Positions 9,363-17,809 of a stretch of 64,000 nt of DNA are shown here, piece by piece. The stretch comes from Lysobacter sp. S4-A87 (lineage in GTDB: Bacteria > Pseudomonadota > Gammaproteobacteria > Xanthomonadales > Xanthomonadaceae): positions 1,798,001-1,862,000 of the forward strand of contig NZ_CP093341.1 of NCBI RefSeq assembly GCF_022637455.1. Direction: 5' to 3'. A program made the position numbers and the translations under genes. Under the pieces are notes generated by a model that was given only the letters and a program-made list of their open reading frames with translations, was not told the DNA's origin and ran no database searches. Each line of letters opens with the position of its first letter. Within the stretch, counting starts at the first letter, position 1.

Positions 9363-9478
9363 GCGTCGTCCGCCGGGTCGGGGATTGCGCAGCAGTGGGC
9401 CATGGATGGCCCACGCCCCGCCTTCGGACAGGATGTCCGACGAAGGGGCGGAGCAATCCCCGGCCCGGCGGACGACGC
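9363..9478. repeat. Large branched palindromic element between hppA and ppa
   Basis: Outer arms 9363-9388 and 9453-9478 are complementary over 26 positions, with one mismatch that is a G-U pair in RNA. They enclose two further hairpins: 9395-9414 (GTGGGCCAT-GG-ATGGCCCAC) and 9415-9449 (GCCCC..CTTCGGAC / GTCCGACGAAGGGGC). The result would be a three-way-junction fold in RNA or a branched cruciform in DNA. No coding frame here is convincing. Such elements are expected to be dispersed repeats, but only one copy is in this window. Confidence 0.85.
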
Positions 9479-9513
9479 CCTGCCGCAGACGGAAGCGGGG
9501 CGTGCCGGCGTTT

Positions 9514-9559
9514 GCCCTCACCCCAACCCCTCTCCCGCAAGCGGGAGAGGGGCTCAAGC
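9514..9559. repeat. Dispersed REP-like element, family B, copy 2
   Basis: GCCCTCACCCCAACCCC, then TCTCCCGC-AA-GCGGGAGA and GGGGCTCAAGC. Nearly identical to the copy at 2669-2710, differing in the two loop bases. Confidence 0.88.
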
Positions 9560-9605
9560 CCCGCCCCCGCCCCCGCCCCCGCGGCCCGCGGCCCGCGGCC
9601 CGCGG
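9559..9605. repeat. GC-only short tandem repeats upstream of ppa
   Basis: About four units of CCCCCG run straight into three units of CGGCCCG. The minus strand is a run of G-tracts that could form a G-quadruplex. It lies about 115 bp before the ppa start, so it may affect the ppa promoter region. Confidence 0.85.
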
Positions 9606-9719
9606 AGAAGCTGAACACCCCACTGCTGCGCCGCAGCAGCCAGCCGCGTAAAATGCCCGGCCGCATATCTAAATCCCGCCCCGCCGTCCTGGCGCGGCCA
9701 TCAGAAGTTGGAGCAACGC

Positions 9720-10274
9720 ATGGGTCTGGACCTCGTCCCCACCGGCAAGAACCCGCCGGATGAGATCAACGTCATCATCGAAATCCCCAAGGATGCCGAA
9801 CCGGTCAAGTACGAGGTCGACAAGGCTTCGGGCGCGATCTTCGTCGATCGCATCCTGTCCACGCCGATGCGCTACCCGTGCAACTACGGATACGTCCCCC
9901 ACACCCTGTGCGGTGACGGCGACCCGGCCGACGTGCTGGTGATCCTGCCGCTGCCGCTGGTGCCCGGTTCGGTCATCCGCGCAGTGCCCGTCGGCGTGCT
10001 GAAGATGAGCGACGAGGCCGGTAGCGACGAGAAGATCATTGCCGTGCCGGTGCCGAAGATCTTCGGCGGCTACGCCCACATCACCGACATCGAGCAGGTC
10101 TCGCAGCACTGGCTCGATCGCATCGGCCACTTCTTCGAGCACTACAAGGACCTGGAGAAGGGCAAGTGGGTCAAGATCGAAGGCTGGGGCAACGCCGCCG
10201 AAGCCAAGTCGATCCTCAATGACGCGATCGCCCGCTACAACGCGACCTCGGACGAAGAAAAGCCGAAGTTCTGA
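9720..10274 (+). CDS. ppa: Inorganic pyrophosphatase (soluble, family I)
   Basis: 184 residues, hydrolyses PPi to two phosphates in the cytoplasm. The family I signature D-x-D-P-x-D is present as 'CGDGDPADVLVI', with 'VKYEVDKASGAIFVDRIL', 'YPCNYGYVPHT' and the final 'HFFEHYKDLEKGKWVKIEGW'. An in-frame TTG at 9708 would add four residues, but GGAG six bases before ATG 9720 fixes the start. Preceded by a repeat-rich 459-bp spacer after hppA and followed by its own terminator, so it is probably a separate transcript. Confidence 0.97.
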   Translation: MGLDLVPTGKNPPDEINVIIEIPKDAEPVKYEVDKASGAIFVDRILSTPMRYPCNYGYVPHTLCGDGDPADVLVILPLPLVPGSVIRAVPVGVLKMSDEAGSDEKIIAVPVPKIFGGYAHITDIEQVSQHWLDRIGHFFEHYKDLEKGKWVKIEGWGNAAEAKSILNDAIARYNATSDEEKPKF

Positions 10275-10300
10275 GCAAGGCCCCCGGGTCATGCACAGCG

Positions 10301-10332
10301 AAGGCCGCCCGCAAGGCGGCCTTCTTCGTTTG
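10301..10332 (+). terminator. Rho-independent terminator after ppa
   Basis: Stem GAAGGCCGCC / GGCGGCCTTC with loop CGCAA, followed by TTCGTTT. Confidence 0.88.
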
Positions 10333-10346
10333 CGGGTGCCGGCCTG

Positions 10347-11333
10347 TCAGCCGTTGTCGCCGACGTCGGACTGGCGGGCCGCCGTCGCCGGTTGCGACGC
10401 CTGCGCGCCAAGCGCGAACTTGCACACGATCGCCATCAGCACGGTGTGCCAGCGCAACTCGTTCTTGAGCATCAGCGGCTGGCTCGGCACGCTGACTTCC
10501 TCGATGAAGCGGTCGAGCACCTCGCGGTAATGCGGTCGCCCTTCCTCGCTTTCGCCATGCTCGAACCACAGCCCCTGCCACTCGCGCGCGAAGCGCGTGG
10601 CGATCTGCCGTACCTGCGGCAGGTTCGGGTGCGGCACCGCGTCGGCCAGCAGCAGGCCGAGATGGCCGCTGAGCTCCCAGGGCGACATCACGTTGGGAAC
10701 GTTCACCGATTCGCACGCGAACGCAGCCACCACGCCCGGCTGCACCGGAACCGCGTGCTGCTGCCAGCCCGCGCGCGGCGCGTCGTGCGGTCGACCGCGG
10801 CCGACCAGGTCCCAGAACGTGCCGCCGCCGACCGTATCCACCACCAGGTGCACGCGCGACTCGACGGCATCGTTGAGGACGCGGTGCTGGCGCCAGGTGT
10901 CGAAGATCCAGCATTCGCCGGCGGCCATGTTGATCGCCGCATCGCCGCACTCGAAGCGCACCGTCGGCTGCGTGACCACCGGAACGTGCACGCGCACGCG
11001 CTCGGCCCAGTAGTAGCCCTGGTCGGCGTGGCGGGTGACTTCGGCCATCCCCGACAGGCGCATCAGGCGGCTGCGGCCGGCCGTCACGCCGAGGCTGGCG
11101 ATGACCTGGCTCAGGTAGGGGCAGCGCAGAAGCTCGGGCGTGGGTCGCATCGGCCCGGCGAATGCCTCGTTGCCGGGATCGCCGTCGACTGCCACCAGCG
11201 GCAGCATCGAGTTGCCGGGGAACCCCTGCGGATGCGGTCGCCACGGGGCTTCGCCCAGGGCGGCGATTTCCGCGGCAAGCGCACCGGCGTCGAACGCCAG
11301 CGGCAGCTGGATGAAGGGCACCTGCAGTTTCAT
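10347..11333 (-). CDS. Aspartyl/asparaginyl beta-hydroxylase (AspH-like) domain protein
   Basis: 328 residues. The central part (about 90-160) has the pattern of the AspH cupin: 'RLMRLSGMAEVTRHADQGYYW', 'RVRVHVPVVTQPTVRFECGD' and 'AGECWIFDTWRQHRVLNDA'. His102 and His150 are the likely iron ligands, and the arginine after 'YYWAE' is a candidate 2-oxoglutarate contact. The family uses Fe(II) and 2-oxoglutarate to hydroxylate side chains; in bacteria the substrate is usually unknown. The roughly 150-residue C-terminal part is not recognised. It stands alone between ppa (convergent) and the TonB receptor (same strand, but separated by a terminator). Confidence 0.82.
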   Translation of the reverse strand: MKLQVPFIQLPLAFDAGALAAEIAALGEAPWRPHPQGFPGNSMLPLVAVDGDPGNEAFAGPMRPTPELLRCPYLSQVIASLGVTAGRSRLMRLSGMAEVTRHADQGYYWAERVRVHVPVVTQPTVRFECGDAAINMAAGECWIFDTWRQHRVLNDAVESRVHLVVDTVGGGTFWDLVGRGRPHDAPRAGWQQHAVPVQPGVVAAFACESVNVPNVMSPWELSGHLGLLLADAVPHPNLPQVRQIATRFAREWQGLWFEHGESEEGRPHYREVLDRFIEEVSVPSQPLMLKNELRWHTVLMAIVCKFALGAQASQPATAARQSDVGDNG

Positions 11334-11425
11334 TGCGGATCCGGCCAGGAGACTGCGGCTATCGTACCGTCCGCCGCGCCTGGCGCCAGATCGGGCACCG
11401 CCGGCGCCTGGCCCCGCCGCAAAGA

Positions 11426-11451
11426 ACTACGGCCCCTTTCGGGGCCGTAGT
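11426..11451 (-). terminator. Terminator of the TonB-dependent receptor gene
   Basis: Stem ACTACGGCCCC / GGGGCCGTAGT around a 4-base loop. On the minus strand it is followed by TTCTTTG. It lies 26 bases after the receptor stop codon. Confidence 0.85.
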
Positions 11452-11477
11452 GGTGTTACGTGTTGCGTTTCAGCCTA

Positions 11478-14315
11478 TCAGAAGCGCTGACGGTACTGCA
11501 TGTAGTAGAACGTGCCCGGCAGGTCGTATTGCGGGTCGAACTGGTTGTACGGCGCGGTCAGGGACAGCGGCGGTTCCTTGTCGAATACGTTGTTCGCGCC
11601 GACCGACACGGTGCCGTTCCACGGCGTGTTGTAGCGCACCTGCAGGTCGTGGTACGTCACCGCACCCAGATGGTTGCGCGGTGCCGGGCCAGTCGCGACG
11701 CGACGATCCGGATCCGAGCAGTAGGACTCGGCGTTCACGCTGCCACCGGCGTACGGGCAGGTCTCGTCGATGCCCGACTTGTAGCGCATGCCCCAGGTCG
11801 CGCCCCAGTCACCCAGGCTCCAATCCAGGTACAGATTGGACTTGACGCGCCAGTACGGATCCTGCGGCAGGTACAGGCCCTGGCGCTGCTCTTCGTCGGA
11901 GTCGATGGTTGCCTTCGTGCTCCAGTTCGAGGTGTAGGTGCTGTCCCAGGTGACCGAGAACTTGCCGAAGGTGGTTTCCGGCAGGCGGTAGTTCACCGTC
12001 AGGTCGTAACCCTCGACGTCATACGATGCCAGGTTCAGCAGCGGCATTTCGAGGTGGGTGATGATGTTCGGCGCGCCCGGGTAGTTCGGATCGCGCGAGT
12101 ACAGACCGCAGTAGACGGCCTGCTCGCCCGGCGTACCGGCGTAGCACTTGTCCAGGATGAACTGCGCCTGCGGACGGCTGATCGCGTTCTCGATCTCGAT
12201 CTTGTACCAGTCCAGCGAGACGTCGAAGCCTTCCAGCCAGCTCGGGTTGTAGACGAAGCCCAAGGTCTTGGTCGTCGACGTTTCCGGCTGCAGGTTGTCG
12301 TTCGAGGTCCAGGTGAACGGCTCGAGGGTCTGACGCGAAGAACCGTTACCCGGCTGTTCGAAGTCAGCCGGCACGCCTTCCTGGGCGCAACGGGAAGCGA
12401 CCTGCGGGTTGCCGCGCAGAGCCGAGTGGCTCGAGCACGGATCCTGGTAGCTCTCGAACGAATCGTTGTCGCCTGCGTACAGGTTGTTGATCGTCGGAGC
12501 GCGGAAGCCCTCGGACCAGTTACCACGCACCATCAGGTCGTCGATCGGCTTCCAGCGGAAACCGAACTTGCTGTTCAGCGTGTTGCCGAAGTTGCTGAAG
12601 TCCGAGTAACGGGTCGCGACGCTGAAGTCGAGCAGCTTGGCGCCCGGCAGGTCAGCCAGGACCGGGATTGCGAGCTCGAGGTAGTACTCGTCCAGCGAGT
12701 AGGCGCCGGCGGTCGGCTTGGAGCCGTTGCCGGTGCTCAGGCCGGCGGCGATGAACGCGTCCGGATCGTACTGGCCGCTCTCGGTGCGGTGCTCATAGCC
12801 AGCTGCGAAGGCCAGTGCACCGGCCGGCAGGGTGGCGATTTCGCCGCTGATGTTGGCGTAGTAGCTCTTCGAGGTGACGCGGCTGGAGTCATGCGCGGTG
12901 AAGGCGGTGTAGTCGATGCCTTCCTGCGTGATGGAGCCGTTCGGGCCGAGCGGATTGACCGGCACGCAGCCAGCGATCACGTTGGTTGCCGTACCGCACT
13001 TGACGACGCCGTCGGTGTCGAGGAACGACGGGCCGTAGGCGGTCTCGAGGTTGGCGACGTTGAACAGACCGTAGGTCAGGTCGTTCTCGTCGGTGCGGTC
13101 ATAGCGGTAGCCGGCGTCCCAGTCGAAGGTACGGTCAGCCACTTCGAAGAAGCCTTCGAAGCCACCATAGAAGTGCCAGTTCTTGACGTCCTGGTTGAAC
13201 GAACGGCCGCCCGATTCCTGGAAGCGACGGTTGACACCGATCACGTCACGAGCCGGACCGGTCAGCGCGCCTGCATACAGGCCGTTCGGGTTGCTCGGGT
13301 TGTAGTAGCTGCCCGCATCAAGCGTCTGGCTGGTGACCGGCATGGCCGCCAGCAGCTGCTCGGAGAGGCGCTCGTTGTAGAGCATCTCGGTGCGGAAGGT
13401 GAAGTTCGACGCGATGTCGTAGTTCGCCTGTGCGAAGAGCGAGGTGCGCTCCTGCGGGGTCAGCAGGTAGTTGTCCGGCGCGGTGTTGTAGCCGTGCACG
13501 GCCGACACGTACGGAACCTTGGTGCCGTTGGGACCAATGATGTAGCGCTTGTTGTCGGTCGGATCGACGAACGAACCCGGGAAGCCGGTGCCGCTCTGGC
13601 CGCCGAAGAACGGAGGACCACCGTCGGAGATCTCGCGATCGCCGGCCATGACCGCTTCTTCCTTGACGTAGGAAGCGCCGATCATCACGTTGCCACGGTC
13701 ATTGCCCGTGCCGATCGTGAAGTCATAGGCTTCGCGGTTGCCGTCGCCCTGCGAGTACTGGCCGAGGTATGCACCGGCCTCTGCGCCTTCGAAGTTGGAG
13801 CGGGTGATGATGTTGACCACGCCGGCGATGGCGTCGGAACCGTAGATGGTCGAGGCGCCGTCCTTCAGGACTTCCACGCGCTCGATCATTGCGGCCGGGA
13901 TGGTGTTCAGGTCGACGCTGCCACCCAGGCCCTGGGTCCAGCGGCGGCCGTTGACCAGCACCAGGGTGCGGCCTTCGCCAAGGTTACGCAGGCTGATGCC
14001 GGCCGAGCCGTCACCACCGTTGTTGAACGTGGTGTTGAGCGCAGCGCCGTTGGTGGAAATGCGCTGCAGCACGTCGGCGACCGAGGTGACACCCTGCTTC
14101 TGGATGTCTTCACGGCTCAGGCTGAAGATCGGCTGCGACGTTTCGATATCGGCGCGCTTGATGCGCGAACCCGTGACTTCGATGCGGTCGAGGGTGGTGG
14201 CACCCTGCTCGGCCGCAGCTTCCTGCGCGCTGGCAAATGCCGGCGCCAGTGCGATCGCGATGCCGGCCGGCAGCATGCCGACGCGCATCGCGGTGCGCAA
14301 ATTGCGATGGTTCAT
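11478..14315 (-). CDS. TonB-dependent outer-membrane receptor
   Basis: 945 residues: signal peptide MNHRNLRTAMRVGMLPAGIAIALAPAFASA, then a TonB-box-like 'ATTLDRIEVTGSRI', a plug domain (about 50-175) with 'LVLVNGRRW', 'ERVEVLKDGASTIYGSDAIAGVVNI', and a large beta-barrel ending in the aromatic signature '..FYYMQYRQRF'. It imports a ligand across the outer membrane using TonB-ExbBD energy. The type is the xanthomonad receptor class often assigned to carbohydrates, peptides or unknown ligands; the sequence does not reveal the ligand. GGAGAGAG precedes ATG 14315. An AraC-family gene lies 50 bp upstream on the same strand, so it may control or be co-transcribed with the receptor. Confidence 0.95.
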   Translation of the reverse strand: MNHRNLRTAMRVGMLPAGIAIALAPAFASAQEAAAEQGATTLDRIEVTGSRIKRADIETSQPIFSLSREDIQKQGVTSVADVLQRISTNGAALNTTFNNGGDGSAGISLRNLGEGRTLVLVNGRRWTQGLGGSVDLNTIPAAMIERVEVLKDGASTIYGSDAIAGVVNIITRSNFEGAEAGAYLGQYSQGDGNREAYDFTIGTGNDRGNVMIGASYVKEEAVMAGDREISDGGPPFFGGQSGTGFPGSFVDPTDNKRYIIGPNGTKVPYVSAVHGYNTAPDNYLLTPQERTSLFAQANYDIASNFTFRTEMLYNERLSEQLLAAMPVTSQTLDAGSYYNPSNPNGLYAGALTGPARDVIGVNRRFQESGGRSFNQDVKNWHFYGGFEGFFEVADRTFDWDAGYRYDRTDENDLTYGLFNVANLETAYGPSFLDTDGVVKCGTATNVIAGCVPVNPLGPNGSITQEGIDYTAFTAHDSSRVTSKSYYANISGEIATLPAGALAFAAGYEHRTESGQYDPDAFIAAGLSTGNGSKPTAGAYSLDEYYLELAIPVLADLPGAKLLDFSVATRYSDFSNFGNTLNSKFGFRWKPIDDLMVRGNWSEGFRAPTINNLYAGDNDSFESYQDPCSSHSALRGNPQVASRCAQEGVPADFEQPGNGSSRQTLEPFTWTSNDNLQPETSTTKTLGFVYNPSWLEGFDVSLDWYKIEIENAISRPQAQFILDKCYAGTPGEQAVYCGLYSRDPNYPGAPNIITHLEMPLLNLASYDVEGYDLTVNYRLPETTFGKFSVTWDSTYTSNWSTKATIDSDEEQRQGLYLPQDPYWRVKSNLYLDWSLGDWGATWGMRYKSGIDETCPYAGGSVNAESYCSDPDRRVATGPAPRNHLGAVTYHDLQVRYNTPWNGTVSVGANNVFDKEPPLSLTAPYNQFDPQYDLPGTFYYMQYRQRF

Positions 14316-14339
14316 TGTATCTCTCTCCAGATAACTGTT

Positions 14340-14360
14340 ATGAGCGTGTTAAACGCTCAT
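14340..14360. promoter_or_regulatory. 8-bp palindrome between the AraC-family gene and the receptor
   Basis: ATGAGCGT-GTTAA-ACGCTCAT, a perfect inverted repeat 25 bases upstream of the receptor start and just after the regulator stop. It may be an operator or an intercistronic RNA hairpin; the sequence alone cannot decide. Confidence 0.45.
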
Positions 14361-14365
14361 CAAAC

Positions 14366-15292
14366 TTACGTTCCGGTGCGCTCCGCCGCTTTGCGGCTAG
14401 CGCTGAGAGACTTTGCCGAATCGGTCCTCGAGGACACTGCCGCACTCCGGTAGCGGCTTGCCGACTGTCCGAAGCGGGCACGGAATGCACGCGCGAAGCT
14501 GCAGCAGTTGTCGAAGCCGCTGGCCGCGGCCACTTCACCGATCATCATCGAGGTGCTGGTGAGCAGGTCGGCCGCATGTTCCAGGCGCATGCGCGCCGAG
14601 GCCGCCTGCGGGCTTTCCTCATAGAGACTGTGGAAGGTCTTGGAGAAGTACCAGCTGGAGAAGCTGGTCAGTTCGGCCAGCTCGCTGATGCGGACCACGC
14701 GGTCGCAGTTGCCTTCCAGGTACAGGCGGGCGCGCTGGAGGCGACCGAACACCTGGCGCTTGCGGCTGCGCGAGCGGCCCGGGCAACGCGGGATGCGCGC
14801 TGCAAGTTCGCGCTGGACGCCGGCCAGGTGCAGCAGGATCGGGCGCAGCGAGGCGGCATCGAACACGGCGGCGGGGTTGTCGGCCAGACGGGCCGCGGCC
14901 TCGCGCCACAGACGCAGGGCAATGCGGGCATCGCGACGCGGCATGTTGCCGCGACCGGCGTACAGACCGCGGTCGGCGAACCGGGTCATCTCGCGGAGCG
15001 CGTCTCCGGAGAGGGTGAGACCAACGCAGACGCCGAAGCGGTCGGCCTGGACGGTCGGCTTGGAGTCCTTCTCGAAGGCAATCCAGTCACCGCTGCGAAG
15101 GCGGAACTTGCCCTCTTTGGCTTCGACCCAGGAGCTGCCGTGCAGCTGCACCCAGATCGAGAAGCCGCCGGCGACCTGCACGCTGCCCAGCCTGGACACG
15201 CCGATGCAGCCGCCCTGAATTGCGCCGTCAGCCGTGTCGAGCTGCAGCAGCTGCCCACGGTCCGCCCATTGCACTTGCTCCATTTGGTCCAC
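14366..15292 (-). CDS. AraC-family transcriptional regulator
   Basis: 308 residues. An N-terminal cupin-like sensing domain (about 1-130) is followed by the AraC/XylS DNA-binding domain (about 190-290) with two helix-turn-helix units: 'VVRISELAELTSFSSWYFSKTFHSLYEESPQAASARMRLEHAADLL' and 'MMIGEVAAASGFDNCCSFARAFRARFGQSASRYR'. The end after about 290 is a serine/arginine-rich tail. GAGGTGG five bases before ATG 15292 supports the start. Its gene is immediately upstream of the TonB receptor on the same strand, which suggests regulation of the receptor by a small ligand; this is inference. Confidence 0.92.
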   Translation of the reverse strand: MDQMEQVQWADRGQLLQLDTADGAIQGGCIGVSRLGSVQVAGGFSIWVQLHGSSWVEAKEGKFRLRSGDWIAFEKDSKPTVQADRFGVCVGLTLSGDALREMTRFADRGLYAGRGNMPRRDARIALRLWREAAARLADNPAAVFDAASLRPILLHLAGVQRELAARIPRCPGRSRSRKRQVFGRLQRARLYLEGNCDRVVRISELAELTSFSSWYFSKTFHSLYEESPQAASARMRLEHAADLLTSTSMMIGEVAAASGFDNCCSFARAFRARFGQSASRYRSAAVSSRTDSAKSLSASRKAAERTGT

Positions 15293-15427
15293 CTCATGTG
15301 CCGAGAATGGTCAATGGATTTGCCTGAGGCGGTCATCTACATCAGGAAAGTTGGCGGAGACTTATACGAATTCGCAACGAATGGTTAACCGAAGGAGTTC
15401 CGAAAGGAACTTTCCTTTCTGTATCAA

Positions 15428-17809
15428 TCAGTTGATCCAGCCAGGGACAAAGGCTTTCGGTTCTTCCGGGAGTTCCATGTAACCGATATCGGCACCGTCC
15501 CATTCTATAAGTGCGACGTACGCCACATCTCCGCGCGGGCCGCCGAGGCTGAAACCGTTGACCGCGGAGCGTCGTGTCTGGTCCATGCAGCTGGCCGGGG
15601 CGTCGGCTCCGACCGGCAGGATCCGGCGCAGGCTGGCCGCGCAGCCCTGCAGTTGCTCGAGGTAGCGGACCTCGCCATCGGGGGCGACCGCCCACAGGCG
15701 ATAGCGGTCGGAGGTCGGCTCCGAGGCGTCGATCCGGGTGACGCTGGCGGCCGTCAGGTCCAGGTCTGCCTGCCACAGGCCGCCCTCGGTCAGGCGGGTG
15801 AACAGGACCCGCTGGCGTTCGGCGTCGACCTTGTAGTTGGAGACGCCGGAGATCCGGGCCAGCGACCGCCAGGGTTTCCGGCTGCGGTCGTACAGGCGCA
15901 GCTGCGGGTGGCCGTCGTTGTTGGCCGACAGCACCAGCAGCCGCTTCGGGTCGGGGGTGTACTGGCCCTGGAGCGGGTCCGGCTCGGGCACGTCGAGGCG
16001 GACGACCCGGCCACTGGCCGGCGAGACCTCCTGGAGGACGCCGTGGCCGTCGCCATCGACACCGGTTACCAACAAGCGCTGACTATCGCCCGACCAGGCC
16101 GGTGCGTAGCGCGAGCCCGGGCGGACGCCACTCATCATGCGCAGCGTGTCGGGCTGGGTCAGATCGCCCCACCACAGGCCACCGGCCCCGGAGCGGTCGG
16201 AAATGAAGGCGAGCTGGCGGCCATCGGGGGCGATCGTCGGAAGCACGTCGCGCGAGGTCGAGGCGAACAGCGGCTCGACCACATGCACGCTGCCCTGCCC
16301 CGGTGGGCCCAGCGCCACCCGGTACAGGCCAAAGTACGGCCGGCGCTGGACGAAGGCCATGGCCCGGCGGCCCAGCGCCGTCACCGGCGACTGCGCATCG
16401 TCCAGACCCATCGAGCGGACCTCGCCGGTCCCGGTGTCGAGCCGGAACATGCGGTAGTCGCCGTCGATCATCACGCTGAACAACAGCGCCTGTCCGCTGG
16501 GCAGCCAGTCCCAACCCTTGGTGTCGGCGCGCAGGTGGCTGAGGCGCTCGGCCTTGCCGCCGCTGGCGGGAATCCGCCAGAAGTCGCCCAGCGGCGCGTT
16601 GCGCACGAACACGATCCACTTTCCGTCCGGCGAATAACGCGGCGACGAGTCGAGGTCGTCGGAATCGTGGTCGTAGACGATTTCACGCCAGTCGCCGCTG
16701 TCGAGGTCGAGCAGGCGCAAGCCGAGGCTGCCGCGGTCGCCGGGCATGCCGCCGAACAGCAGGCCGTTGCCGTCAGGCGTCCAGTCGAACGTCGGCGGGC
16801 TGCGGTAGTCGCAGTCGCCGACCTCGTGCTCGCCGCGGGCATTGGGGGTGACCACGCGAATGCTGCAGGCGGTTCCGGCGATGCGGATGAAGGCGACCCA
16901 GCGACCGTCCGGCGACCAGGCCGGCGCGCTGTCGTCGGCGCCTGCAGGCGGCCGGGTCAGCAGTCGTGGCTGGGTCTGCTCGGTGGTCTGCACCATGATC
17001 GAGGTGCCGCGCTGGCCTTCGGGAATGGCCACGTAGGCGACCATCCCGGCATCGGGCGACAGGGTCGGCGCCAGTTCGAACCCCGGCATCGAGGTGATCA
17101 GCCGGTACGGCCGCTCGCTGCGCAGGCCATGCGAGATCGAGGGCGCCAGCGGCGCGGCATTGTTGCGGGCCGCATCGCCACCGCGAACCAGCGCCCAGGC
17201 CAGCAGCGCCGAAACCAGCACCGCCACCGTGCACACGACCGCAGCGATCGAACGCCAGTTGCCGCGCGGCATGCTCGTCGCCGGGAATGGCACCGGCGAC
17301 AGCGGTTCGCTCGGATCGGCCGGCGCTATCGCCGGATATTTGGAGGTCGTTCGCGACGGATCGGCCCAGCGCTCGTCCTGCGCCGGCTCCGATGCCGGGT
17401 CCTGCGGCGAGTACAGCCATTCCACCGGCGCCAGCAGGCGGTAGCCGTTCTTGGCGATGGTCTCGATGTAACGCGGATTGCCGCGCTCGTCGTCGAAGGC
17501 CTTGCGCAGCTGGGTGATGGCCTGCGTGACCACATCATTGGTCGGCAGCGTATCGGGCCAGACTTCGGCCATCAGCGCATCGCGGCTGACAACGCGCCCG
17601 GCCTGCTCGATGAGAACCAGCAGCACCGCCATCGACTTGGGCGTGATGCGCAGCGGCCGGCGTTTGCCCGGCGCACGGATCTCCCGCAGTGGCACATCCA
17701 CCAGACAATCGCCCACGCGCATCCGGTCGGACGGCGGTGTCAGCGATATTGGCTCGGTGGGTCGGGGCATGGATCCGAAATGGTGAACAGCAAGCTGAAC
17801 AGCCGTCAT
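15428..17809 (-). CDS. CadC/ToxR-type winged-helix membrane regulator with TolB-like propeller
   Basis: About 793 residues. A winged-helix (OmpR/CadC-type) DNA-binding domain comes first, with 'LRITPKSMAVLLVLIEQAGRVVSRDALMAEVWPD' and 'VTQAITQLRKAFDD..YIETIAKNGYRLL'. A proline-rich linker follows, then one transmembrane segment ('SIAAVVCTVAVLVSALLAWAL') and a periplasmic region of repeated 'SPDGRWVAFI', 'TPDGNGLLF' and 'SPDGKWIVFV' motifs typical of TolB/WD40-like propellers. Such one-component regulators bind DNA in the cytoplasm and sense envelope signals. The start is uncertain: TTG 17851, ATG 17809 and ATG 17770 are all possible and none has a good SD. A TAGAAT (-10-like) lies at 17892-17897 on the minus strand. 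Target genes are unknown; the adjacent AraC-receptor pair is a candidate. Confidence 0.88.
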   Translation of the reverse strand: MTAVQLAVHHFGSMPRPTEPISLTPPSDRMRVGDCLVDVPLREIRAPGKRRPLRITPKSMAVLLVLIEQAGRVVSRDALMAEVWPDTLPTNDVVTQAITQLRKAFDDERGNPRYIETIAKNGYRLLAPVEWLYSPQDPASEPAQDERWADPSRTTSKYPAIAPADPSEPLSPVPFPATSMPRGNWRSIAAVVCTVAVLVSALLAWALVRGGDAARNNAAPLAPSISHGLRSERPYRLITSMPGFELAPTLSPDAGMVAYVAIPEGQRGTSIMVQTTEQTQPRLLTRPPAGADDSAPAWSPDGRWVAFIRIAGTACSIRVVTPNARGEHEVGDCDYRSPPTFDWTPDGNGLLFGGMPGDRGSLGLRLLDLDSGDWREIVYDHDSDDLDSSPRYSPDGKWIVFVRNAPLGDFWRIPASGGKAERLSHLRADTKGWDWLPSGQALLFSVMIDGDYRMFRLDTGTGEVRSMGLDDAQSPVTALGRRAMAFVQRRPYFGLYRVALGPPGQGSVHVVEPLFASTSRDVLPTIAPDGRQLAFISDRSGAGGLWWGDLTQPDTLRMMSGVRPGSRYAPAWSGDSQRLLVTGVDGDGHGVLQEVSPASGRVVRLDVPEPDPLQGQYTPDPKRLLVLSANNDGHPQLRLYDRSRKPWRSLARISGVSNYKVDAERQRVLFTRLTEGGLWQADLDLTAASVTRIDASEPTSDRYRLWAVAPDGEVRYLEQLQGCAASLRRILPVGADAPASCMDQTRRSAVNGFSLGGPRGDVAYVALIEWDGADIGYMELPEEPKAFVPGWIN

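Noticed and set aside
9363..9478. Branched palindrome considered as a tRNA or a riboswitch
   Set aside because: No anticodon-arm or T-loop consensus, no conserved riboswitch motifs, and it sits after a terminator rather than in a mapped 5' leader.
7170..9623. Long minus-strand frame opposite hppA
   Set aside because: Antisense shadow of a conserved membrane protein; composition is Arg/Asp/His-rich without motifs and it runs through terminator and repeat DNA.
15393..15409. AGTTCC-GAAA-GGAACT hairpin after the CadC-like gene as a terminator
   Set aside because: Short stem with no T-run on the minus strand; too weak to call.
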